This document shows positions 1-6,268 of a stretch of 27,137 nucleotides of DNA, piece after piece. The number at the start of each line of letters is the position of its first letter. Within the stretch, counting starts at the first letter, position 1. Both the position numbers and the translations under genes were made by a program. Origin of the DNA: Muribaculaceae bacterium (GTDB taxonomy: Bacteria > Bacteroidota > Bacteroidia > Bacteroidales > Muribaculaceae); contig JABUUJ010000001.1 of the NCBI GenBank assembly GCA_021443235.1, positions 12,371-39,507 on the forward strand. The letters are read 5' to 3'. The notes under the pieces are model-generated. The model was not told the origin of the DNA. It made no database searches and saw nothing but the letters and a program-made list of their open reading frames with translations.

Positions 1-117
1 GGCGAGATCTTCGGGCTCGGTCATTTCGGAGCATCGGCCAACTATAAGGTTTTGGACGAAAAATTTGGCTTTACACCCGAAAAAGTGGCCGAAATTGTGA
101 GAAAAATCGCAAAATAA
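1..117 (+). CDS. tkt: Transketolase, C-terminal end (partial)
   Basis: The window opens inside a reading frame whose last 38 residues read GEIFGLGHFGASANYKVLDE followed by a FGFTP segment and end at a TAA at 115-117. A GHFGASAxYKVLxEKFG stretch near the C-terminus is typical of transketolase, the thiamine-diphosphate enzyme that moves two-carbon units between sugar phosphates in the non-oxidative pentose phosphate pathway. The thiamine-binding and catalytic domains lie upstream, outside the window, so nothing can be said about completeness. No clear hairpin terminator follows; there is only a T-rich stretch with a weak A6/T6 pairing at about 120-150. The family call rests on this short tail alone. 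Confidence 0.8.
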   Translation, partial: GEIFGLGHFGASANYKVLDEKFGFTPEKVAEIVRKIAK

Positions 118-159
118 CGCTTTTTTTCAACAAAAAAGTGATTTTTTCTTGTACAAGTT

Positions 160-190
160 ATTGCTATTAGAAAAAAACATCGTATATTTG
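160..190 (+). promoter_or_regulatory. Bacteroidetes -33/-7 promoter for the OmpA-family gene
   Basis: ATTG at 160-163 and TATATTTG at 183-190 are separated by 19 bp and match the TTTG/TAnnTTTG elements used by the primary sigma factor of Bacteroidetes. Transcription would start near 197, giving a leader of about 58 nt before the ATG at 255. Confidence 0.75.
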
Positions 191-254
191 CACAATAATT
201 TGAGTAAGAATATAAAATTATTAATTGTTTAACAGATACAAAACACGTAAGTCT

Positions 255-1490
255 ATGAAAAAGATTACAATGCTGGCGCTTGCTTGCGCCATGTTCATGG
301 TTCCTGCTGTAGCAAGCGCTCAGGAGGTAACTTATGTTGAAGATCCTGCACAGGGCTACCTCTTCAATAGATTCCAGGACAACTGGTTCATTGAGGGCCT
401 CGGTGGTGCAGGCGTAATGATGTCGCCCTATGATGCACAGGCTAAGTTTGGCGATCGTATCGGCTGGAAGGCTAACCTCGCTGTAGGTAAGTGGTTCTCG
501 CCCATCATCGGTCTCCGTTTCGGTGGTGAGTTCAACCAGATGAAGGGTGCCTGCAAGCTTGGTGCTGAAGGTGCTGTTCTCGGTATGCGTACCGACAAGC
601 CCGCTATCAGCAAGGACTTCTATCACCAGCAGTTCAACAACATCGGTATGTTCGGTGATGTCCTCATCAACCTTACTAACTGGTGGTGTGGCTACAAGCC
701 CGGTCGCGTTTACAACGCCGACTTCTATGTAGGTTTCGCTATGCACTGGGTTTATGAGCGCGGTGACAAGGGTAAAGGCAGCTGGCAGTATTGCCCCAAT
801 GGCGAGGGTCACTCTCGTAACTACTCAGCTCGCGTTGGTCTTCTCAACACCTTCCGTCTGAGCAACCACGTTAACCTGCTTCTCGACCTCCGCTTCGACG
901 AGATGCAAGAGCACGTTGACGGTTACAACAAGACTTGGACTGAGTATCCTTCGGTTCTCCTTGGTCTCTCTTACAAGTTCAACAAGACCGAGTGGCACGC
1001 TCCCATCGTTCCCGTTTGCCCCACTTACAAGTACACCGATGCTGAGGGTGACGCTCTCGTCGCTCGCCTCGCCGCTGCCGATCGCAAGATCGCTGACCTC
1101 GAGGAGCAGCTGAGAAACTGCAAGAAGCCCGCTCCCGTTATCGTACAGGAAGCTCCCAAGGCTGAGGCTCCTCTCGCAACTATCTACTACCCCATCAACG
1201 TGTCTAAGATCGTAGGCGTTCAGAAGAACGTTGTTGACGCTGTTGCTAACGTAATGGCCGCTGAGGATAACAACTACGTACTCACTGGTTGGGCCGATAA
1301 CTACACTGGTAACGACAAGATCAACACTAAGCTCCGTAAGGACCGTGTTGCTGGCGTTAAGGCTGCTCTCGTAGGTAAGGGCATCGCTGAGGGTCGTCTT
1401 GACACTCAGATCAACGATGGTAACCTCACCAACTACGGTGCAAAGTGCGCTTCACTTGACCGTGCCGTAACTATCGTTCGCGCTAAGTAA
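255..1490 (+). CDS. OmpA-family outer-membrane protein with periplasmic peptidoglycan-binding domain
   Basis: A 411-residue protein. It opens with a classic signal peptide (MKKITMLALACAMFMVPAVA, with cleavage likely after ASA or ASAQ at residues 20-23). Residues about 40-245 have alternating hydrophobic, aromatic-rich strands as in an outer-membrane beta-barrel, with GLSYKFNK near its end. A short charged helical stretch (265-290) and an Ala/Pro/Lys-rich linker follow. Residues about 308-410 form an OmpA-C domain: the GWADNYTGNDKIN loop corresponds to the GHTDxxG motif, and D348 and R364 sit where the peptidoglycan-binding Asp and Arg normally are. It should tether the outer membrane to the cell wall. 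The start at 255 is preferred over an in-frame ATG at 225 because the signal peptide begins exactly there. It is monocistronic, with its own promoter and a strong terminator, and its codon use suggests high expression. Confidence 0.92.
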   Translation: MKKITMLALACAMFMVPAVASAQEVTYVEDPAQGYLFNRFQDNWFIEGLGGAGVMMSPYDAQAKFGDRIGWKANLAVGKWFSPIIGLRFGGEFNQMKGACKLGAEGAVLGMRTDKPAISKDFYHQQFNNIGMFGDVLINLTNWWCGYKPGRVYNADFYVGFAMHWVYERGDKGKGSWQYCPNGEGHSRNYSARVGLLNTFRLSNHVNLLLDLRFDEMQEHVDGYNKTWTEYPSVLLGLSYKFNKTEWHAPIVPVCPTYKYTDAEGDALVARLAAADRKIADLEEQLRNCKKPAPVIVQEAPKAEAPLATIYYPINVSKIVGVQKNVVDAVANVMAAEDNNYVLTGWADNYTGNDKINTKLRKDRVAGVKAALVGKGIAEGRLDTQINDGNLTNYGAKCASLDRAVTIVRAK

Positions 1491-1512
1491 TTATCCCAAC
1501 GATAACATAACC

Positions 1513-1545
1513 AAACGCTCTCCACTCCTGGGGAGCGTTTTTTTT
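1513..1545 (+). terminator. Rho-independent terminator of the OmpA-family gene
   Basis: A stem formed by AACGCTCTCC (1514-1523) and GGGGAGCGTT (1530-1539) has one G-U pair and a 6-nt loop, and runs into a stretch of eight T. Confidence 0.93.
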
Positions 1546-1552
1546 AGCCATT

Positions 1553-1568
1553 TGGCACGGTTTTTGCA
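1553..1568 (+). promoter_or_regulatory. Sigma-54-type -24/-12 promoter before the Pmp3-like gene
   Basis: TGGCACGGTTTTTGCA is a full match to the RpoN consensus TGGCACG-N4-TTGCW. The GG is at 1554-1555 and the GC at 1566-1567, exactly 12 bp apart. A start near 1579 would give a 130-nt leader. The site lies just 8 bp after the OmpA terminator T-run, in non-coding DNA. Such promoters need an enhancer-binding ATPase; no such gene is present in the window. Confidence 0.8.
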
Positions 1569-1604
1569 AGTATTGCTTATGAGCAGCGCATGAAGTCTCG
1601 TGTG

Positions 1605-1642
1605 TGATTGCTGCTATATGCCGGCGCTAATGGCAGCAATCA
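1605..1642 (+). promoter_or_regulatory. Long inverted repeat in the leader of the Pmp3-like gene
   Basis: TGATTGCTGC (1605-1614) and GCAGCAATCA (1633-1642) pair perfectly over 10 bp around an 18-nt loop. It begins about 26 nt downstream of the predicted sigma-54 start and ends 66 nt before the ATG. No T-run follows, so it is not a terminator. It may stabilise the transcript or bind a regulator; its function is unknown. Confidence 0.6.
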
Positions 1643-1708
1643 TTATTGAGAAATCTACTGTCTGCTTCACTTCAACATTAGATTATTAACATTTTAATTG
1701 ATTAAGAT

Positions 1709-1858
1709 ATGGGCCTTTTAAGAGCATTAGTTTGCATCATTCTCCCACCATTGGCAGTCCTTGACAAGGGCTGTGGCACAGTCCTGCTTGTGACTCTGCT
1801 CACCTTTTGCGGCTATATACCAGGCATTATTGCCGCACTGATTGTGTGCAACAAGTAA
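1709..1858 (+). CDS. Pmp3/YqaE-family small membrane peptide (UPF0057)
   Basis: A 49-residue, two-helix membrane peptide. The first hydrophobic segment (about residues 3-18) ends in ILPPLAVL. A short DKGCG turn (19-23) leads into the second segment (24-47), which contains GYIPGIIAALIV. LPPLAV, the KxGCG turn and GYIPGIIxAL are the signature of the Pmp3/YqaE family, found in yeast, plants and bacteria, where members are induced by salt, cold or membrane stress and modulate membrane potential. The gene stands alone between two terminators. The upstream sigma-54-type promoter and the long structured leader suggest inducible, stress-linked expression. The peptide is short enough to be missed by gene callers. 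The family call is strong; the role in this organism is inferred. Confidence 0.88.
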   Translation: MGLLRALVCIILPPLAVLDKGCGTVLLVTLLTFCGYIPGIIAALIVCNK

Positions 1859-1870
1859 CCCCCACTCACC

Positions 1871-1900
1871 AGCCACGCCCCCACAGCGTGGCTATTTTGT
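1871..1900 (+). terminator. Terminator of the Pmp3-like gene
   Basis: AGCCACGC (1871-1878) pairs perfectly with GCGTGGCT (1886-1893) around a 7-nt loop and is followed by ATTTTGT. It starts 12 bp after the stop codon. Confidence 0.85.
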
Positions 1901-1901
1901 C

Positions 1902-1932
1902 CCTCCACCCAATTTTTTAAGGTGGAGGTTTT
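1902..1932 (+). terminator. Second, tandem terminator-like hairpin overlapping the MATE promoter
   Basis: CCTCCACC (1902-1909) pairs perfectly with GGTGGAGG (1921-1928) around an 11-nt AT-rich loop and is followed by TTTT. The T-run is also the start of the -33 box of the next gene. Confidence 0.7.
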
Positions 1933-1960
1933 GTTGAGTCAAAAAATTTACCGAATTTTG
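1929..1960 (+). promoter_or_regulatory. -33/-7 promoter for the MATE exporter
   Basis: TTTTG (1929-1933) and GAATTTTG (1953-1960, 7 of 8 positions of TAnnTTTG) lie 19 bp apart. The start would be near 1967, leaving a leader of only about 20 nt before the ATG at 1986. Confidence 0.6.
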
Positions 1961-1985
1961 TACTCGCAAAAAATTTAGACACTCG

Positions 1986-3422
1986 ATGGCATCAAGAGAG
2001 AGTAAAGACGGATTGCTTGCAATGATACGCAACGGCGAGATAATGTCGTTGCGCCAGCAGCTGTTGCTCGTGATGCAACTCAGTCTTCCGGCAATGATCG
2101 CGCAACTCTCCACTATAGCGATGAACTATATCGACGCTTCAATGGTGGGAAGCCTGGGCGCTGCCCAGAGTGCGTCAATCGGGTTGGTGTCTACGACGAT
2201 ATGGCTCTTTGCTGGACTGTGCAACGCCTTCTGTGTGGGCTTCTCGGTTCAGGTAGCTCATTACATTGGGGCAAAACGCTATTCCGAAGCCCGCAGTGTT
2301 GTTCGTCAGGGCCTCACTTGCGCTATTGTTATGGGTTTCTTTTTCATGCTGTTAGGTGCTGCCATCAGCCCGTTCCTTCCCATTTGGCTCGGTGGAAATG
2401 AGGAAATCTCTGCCGATGCGACCTCTTATTTCTTGATTTTCACACTTTGCCTTCCTCTGCTTGTCGTCAACTTCCTTGCGAGTGGCATGTTGCGGTGCAG
2501 TGGCGACATACGCACACCAAGCATCCTCAACACTCTTATGTGTGTGCTTGATGTGGTTTTCAACTATTTTCTCATTTTCCCTACTCGTGAGGTTGCCTAT
2601 TTCGGCGATAGCTTCGTGATGCCTGGTGCTGGACTGGGGGTTACGGGAGCTGCCCTTGGCACAGCGGGTGCGATGACAGTGGTGTCGCTATTGTCTTTGT
2701 TCTTCCTTGTTGTGAGGTCTAAGGACTTGAGCCTCAGGCAAGAAAAAGGCTCGTTCAGACCTACTCGGCCTGTCGTGCTACAAGCAATGAAATTCTCGTC
2801 GCCCATGGCGTTGCAGCAAGCGATGATGTCTTCGGCCTACATGATGACCACCATCATCGTGGCATCGCTTGGAACTGTGTCGATTGCGGCCAATGCGCTG
2901 GCTATCGAGGCCGAAAGCGTGTGCTATATGCCGGGATATGGCATCTCTGAGGCGTCAACGACGCTGGTGGGGCAAAGTTTGGGAGCAGGACGCCGCTTCT
3001 TGTGCCGCCAGTTTGCCCACATATCGCTGTTTCTTGCAATGGGTGTGATGGGATTGATGGGCCTGCTCATGTATTGTGCGGCGCCACTGATGATGGGTGT
3101 ATTGACCTGCGTGCCTGAGGTAATCGACCAAGGCACCCAAGTGCTTCGCATTGAGGCTTTTGCCGAACCGTTATTTGCTGCTGCGATAGTGTGTTATGGT
3201 GCTTTTATCGGTGCTGGCGACACCCGTGCGTCGGCTATTATGAATGTCGTGAGCATGTGGCTGGTGCGTGTCTCGCTGGCGTGGTTCCTGGTGCGAGTGA
3301 TGAATTTTGGGCTCATTGGCATGTGGGTGGCAATGGCTGCCGAGCTATGTTTCCGTGGCACCATATTCATGTTGCGACTCTGGTTTGGCAACTGGATGAA
3401 AGCCACCGTAATAAAGAATTAG
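1986..3422 (+). CDS. MATE-family multidrug/cation antiporter
   Basis: A 478-residue integral membrane protein with about twelve hydrophobic segments in two homologous halves, the usual size for a MATE exporter. The N-terminal half opens with LPAMIAQLSTIAMNYIDASM and then VGSLGAAQSASIGL, matching the conserved first helices. The second half restarts with a PMALQQAMMS motif and contains SEASTTLVGQSLGAGR, equivalent to the ALGVxVGQxLGAG region. These proteins expel drugs or metabolites across the inner membrane in exchange for Na+ or H+; the substrate cannot be read from sequence. The ATG at 1986 fits the promoter start near 1967; in-frame ATGs at 2022 and 2043 are possible alternatives. The gene is monocistronic. 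It is unlikely to be the Wzx flippase of the polysaccharide locus, which lies 13 kb away. Confidence 0.9.
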   Translation: MASRESKDGLLAMIRNGEIMSLRQQLLLVMQLSLPAMIAQLSTIAMNYIDASMVGSLGAAQSASIGLVSTTIWLFAGLCNAFCVGFSVQVAHYIGAKRYSEARSVVRQGLTCAIVMGFFFMLLGAAISPFLPIWLGGNEEISADATSYFLIFTLCLPLLVVNFLASGMLRCSGDIRTPSILNTLMCVLDVVFNYFLIFPTREVAYFGDSFVMPGAGLGVTGAALGTAGAMTVVSLLSLFFLVVRSKDLSLRQEKGSFRPTRPVVLQAMKFSSPMALQQAMMSSAYMMTTIIVASLGTVSIAANALAIEAESVCYMPGYGISEASTTLVGQSLGAGRRFLCRQFAHISLFLAMGVMGLMGLLMYCAAPLMMGVLTCVPEVIDQGTQVLRIEAFAEPLFAAAIVCYGAFIGAGDTRASAIMNVVSMWLVRVSLAWFLVRVMNFGLIGMWVAMAAELCFRGTIFMLRLWFGNWMKATVIKN

Positions 3423-3450
3423 CTTGACGTTCTAATGAACCTTTTGGGTT

Positions 3451-3490
3451 AAAAAGAAGGATTGTGAACTTAGTCACAATCCTTCTTTTT
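3451..3490. terminator. Bidirectional terminator between convergent genes
   Basis: AAAAAGAAGGATTGTGA (3451-3467) and its exact complement (3474-3490) form a perfect 17-bp stem with a 6-nt loop. A-runs and T-runs at its two ends let it work for the MATE gene on the plus strand and for the glucan operon on the minus strand. Confidence 0.95.
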
Positions 3491-3509
3491 AGATTATGGA
3501 TTTACCGAA

Positions 3510-4961
3510 TTATTTCTCGGCCTTTTTGGCGGCTTTCTTGGCGGGTGCTTTCTTGGCTGCGCACTTCTTGGCGGGAGCCTTTTTGCACTCGGCCTTCTCC
3601 TCCTTTTTGGGCTCGGCTTTCTTGGGAGCGGGCTTGTCATCGGCAAAGTCACCGGTGAGGTCCTTCACGATGTTGTTGCGCATGAGCTCAACCTCGCGGT
3701 TCAGTGCCTCGATTTCCTCAGCCTGGTTCTTGATGGTGAGCAACAGAGCGCTAAGTTCCTCATTATCAATATCCGAAGGATACTGAGCCTCAACGCGAAT
3801 CATAAAGTCGCTCAGCACATTCATGTAGTTGGTGAATGCGGTGTAGGGCGAGTCATATGGGCTGTAGTGCGAGTGCACGTTGCCGTCGCTGTTGTGCTTG
3901 GTGCTCATGTAGAAGAAGTGGTCACTGGCCTGCAGGTAGTTCCAGTCTTGCTTGATGCGCTTGTCGTTGCACAGACGCACGCGCTCGCCAATCGAATAAA
4001 GCTTCTTAACAGCCTCTTGCTGAAGCATATTGCCCAGCCATGCGCTGGTGTCGCGTGCCTCGTCGGCCCACGAGATGGGGCTGGGCACGGTGAGCTCGCT
4101 CACGGGTTTCAGCTTGGTCATGATTTCGCTCGGAGTCCAGAACTGAACGCCCTTCTCGGCAGCGAAGCGAGGCAGCGCCTTCATGAAGTTGAAGATGCCA
4201 CTGTGCTCGGGCTGCAGTTCGCCGAAGGTCTCATAGTTCATAAACAGGTTCACAATCTGTTCTTCCTGAGGCAGTTGTGAAATCCAGTCGATGTACTTGT
4301 CGGCGGTGAGAGGATAGCTTGCCCACTCGGTGTTGCTGAAGCGGAAGGCGATGTCGTCGCTCAGCTTAGCATTCTTGAGCAGCAGTTTCAGCTTGGGAGC
4401 GGCCGCCGAGTTGTAGAGATAGTTGGGCGACTTCCATCCCAGGATGTGCTTTGCGCCGTCGGTGATAGCGCCCTTGAATCCCATCGATGACACCATAGCG
4501 GCGATGTCGTCGCTGTAGATTAACTCAGTGTTGCGGAACACTTTAGGCTTTTGTCCAAAGATCTGATAGATTTTCTCGTCATGAGCCTTGACCTGAGCCA
4601 CAAATTCCTCTACGTCCTCGAGGGCCGATAGTGAGTGGGCATAGGTTTCGCTCAGGAACTCTACGCAACCGGTGGCTGCAAGTTCCTTCATCGAGTCGAT
4701 AAACTCGGGAACATAGAGCTCGAGCTGCTCAAGGGCTGTGCCGCTAATCGAGAAGGCAACCTTGAATTTCTTGCCGTTCTCCTTGATCATGTCGAGGAGC
4801 ATCTGGTTGGCAGGCAGGTAAGAGCGGCGTGCAATGCGAGTGATAATCTCGTCGTTGGCAAAGTCGTCGTAGTAGTAGTGGTCGTTACCGATGTCAAAGA
4901 AGCGATAGTTCTTCAGGCGGAACGGCTGGTGTATTTGGAAATAAAAACAAATAGCTGTCAT
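3510..4961 (-). CDS. GH57 family alpha-amylase-like protein with Lys/Ala-rich tail
   Basis: A 483-residue glycoside hydrolase family 57 protein, probably acting on intracellular alpha-glucan. Visible family landmarks are HQPFR (11-15), the SGTALEQLE segment (73-81), FRNTELIYS (142-150) with the expected nucleophile E146, and FMNYETFGE (240-248). In active GH57 amylases the last motif reads DYETFGE, with Asp as acid/base; here it is N242, with codon AAC read on the minus strand at 4238-4236. The enzyme may therefore be impaired or act as a non-catalytic binder. Residues about 400-432 look like a coiled coil. From about 443 on, the tail is almost only Lys, Ala, Pro and Glu, resembling a histone H1 tail. 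No signal peptide is seen, so it is cytoplasmic. It is the last gene of the GH133-GT4-GH57 operon, 33 bp after the GT4 gene. Confidence 0.88.
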   Translation of the reverse strand: MTAICFYFQIHQPFRLKNYRFFDIGNDHYYYDDFANDEIITRIARRSYLPANQMLLDMIKENGKKFKVAFSISGTALEQLELYVPEFIDSMKELAATGCVEFLSETYAHSLSALEDVEEFVAQVKAHDEKIYQIFGQKPKVFRNTELIYSDDIAAMVSSMGFKGAITDGAKHILGWKSPNYLYNSAAAPKLKLLLKNAKLSDDIAFRFSNTEWASYPLTADKYIDWISQLPQEEQIVNLFMNYETFGELQPEHSGIFNFMKALPRFAAEKGVQFWTPSEIMTKLKPVSELTVPSPISWADEARDTSAWLGNMLQQEAVKKLYSIGERVRLCNDKRIKQDWNYLQASDHFFYMSTKHNSDGNVHSHYSPYDSPYTAFTNYMNVLSDFMIRVEAQYPSDIDNEELSALLLTIKNQAEEIEALNREVELMRNNIVKDLTGDFADDKPAPKKAEPKKEEKAECKKAPAKKCAAKKAPAKKAAKKAEK

Positions 4962-4994
4962 GATTATTTCTATTTGATGTTGTTAATGTTTAAT

Positions 4995-6251
4995 TTAATG
5001 AATGAGGCGTTTGTAGATGTCGATGCACTTCTTTCCCGCATATTTCCAGCGAATCTGGTCAACCTCGGCCAGGCCGTGCTCGCTCAGCTCGCGGTACATC
5101 GCGGGATAGGTGATGATTGAGTAGATGGCATTGGCCATTGCGTCGATGTCCCAATAGTCGACCTTGATCACATTGTTGAGAATCTCGGCGCAACCACTCT
5201 GCTTAGAGATGATTGAGGGCACACCCATCTGCATTGCCTCAAGCGGAGAGATGCCAAACGGCTCGCTCACCGAGGGCATGATAAACACATCGCTCGCCTT
5301 GAGCATCTCATATACCTGCTTGCCCTTGAGGAAGCCGGCAAAGTGGAAGCGCTCGGCGATGCCGCGACGTGCTGCCAAACGTATCATCTTCTCCATCATG
5401 TCGCCGCCACCGGCCATTACAAACTGCACATTCTTAACCTTTTGCAGCACCTGTGCGGCAGCCTCGACAAAGTACTCGGGGCCCTTCTGCATGGTAATGC
5501 GACCCAGGAAGGTCACCACCTTGTCGTGCTTGGGAGGCACGGTTACGTTGAGGTATTCCTCGCTCAAGGGCTCCACAGCGTTGTGCACTGTCGACACCTT
5601 CGACGGGTCGATGCCATATTTCTCAATCACTGTGCGGCGTGTGAGGTTGCTCACGGTGATGATGTGGTCGGCAAAGTTCATACCGTCTTTCTCGATGGCA
5701 AACACGGTGGGGTTGACGTTGCCGCGGCTGCGGTCAAAGTCGGTAGCGTGCACGTGGATCACAAAGGGCTTGCCGGTCACCTGCTTGGCGTGAATGCCCG
5801 CGGGGTAGGTGAGCCAGTCGTGTGAGTGAATCACGTCGAAGTCGACGGTGCGCGCTATCACGCCAGCCACAATCGAGTAGTTGTTAAGCTCCTCGAGCAG
5901 GTTGTCGGGATAGCGTCCCGAGAACTCGATGCATCCCAGGTCGTTGGTGTGCAGGTAGTTAAAGTCGCTGTAGATGTGGTTGCGCAGGTCATAGTAGAGC
6001 TGCGGGTCCATCACATTGCCTATGCGCGACTGAACGTGGTCCCAGTTCACATCACGCCACACCACAGGAGTAGTGTTGGCGCCGATGATCTTGGCATATT
6101 CTTTGGGCTCGTCGCCCCAAGGTTTCGGGATGACAAAGGTGATGTCCATGTCACCGTTCTCTACGATACCTTTAGTCAAGCCAAAGCTTGCAGTTCCCAG
6201 GCCGCCCAGGATGTGGGGAGGAAACTCCCATCCAAACATTAATGCTTTCAT
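4995..6251 (-). CDS. GT4-family glycosyltransferase, glycogen-synthase-like
   Basis: A 418-residue GT-B fold transferase. The N-terminal domain starts with MFGWEFPPHILGGLGTA (5-21), the nucleotide-sugar synthase-type glycine loop, and has HSHDWLTYPAG (142-152) and HVHATDFDRS (166-175). The C-terminal domain shows FLGRITMQKGPEYF (248-261), with R251 and K256 as the likely phosphate contacts, and SEPFGISPLEAM (329-340), with the E330/E338 EX7E motif of retaining GT4 enzymes. It most likely extends an alpha-glucan (glycogen) in the cytoplasm from a nucleotide glucose. The link to glycogen comes from its neighbours, GH133 17 bp upstream and GH57 33 bp downstream, a trio recurrent in Bacteroides and relatives. 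No GlgC, GlgB or phosphorylase is present here. Donor specificity is not readable. Confidence 0.88.
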   Translation of the reverse strand: MKALMFGWEFPPHILGGLGTASFGLTKGIVENGDMDITFVIPKPWGDEPKEYAKIIGANTTPVVWRDVNWDHVQSRIGNVMDPQLYYDLRNHIYSDFNYLHTNDLGCIEFSGRYPDNLLEELNNYSIVAGVIARTVDFDVIHSHDWLTYPAGIHAKQVTGKPFVIHVHATDFDRSRGNVNPTVFAIEKDGMNFADHIITVSNLTRRTVIEKYGIDPSKVSTVHNAVEPLSEEYLNVTVPPKHDKVVTFLGRITMQKGPEYFVEAAAQVLQKVKNVQFVMAGGGDMMEKMIRLAARRGIAERFHFAGFLKGKQVYEMLKASDVFIMPSVSEPFGISPLEAMQMGVPSIISKQSGCAEILNNVIKVDYWDIDAMANAIYSIITYPAMYRELSEHGLAEVDQIRWKYAGKKCIDIYKRLIH

Positions 6252-6268
6252 ATCTATATCCGTGGGGG

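Noticed and set aside
225..254. Upstream in-frame ATG adding ten residues to the OmpA-family protein
   Set aside because: The added residues would precede a textbook signal peptide beginning with MKK at 255.
1579..1608. Tiny overlapping frames (MSSA, MKSRV) in the Pmp3 leader
   Set aside because: Four and five codons with no conserved feature; too little to support a leader peptide.
1986..3422. MATE protein as the Wzx flippase of the polysaccharide locus
   Set aside because: It carries MATE-type motifs, has its own promoter and lies 13 kb from the operon on a separate transcript.
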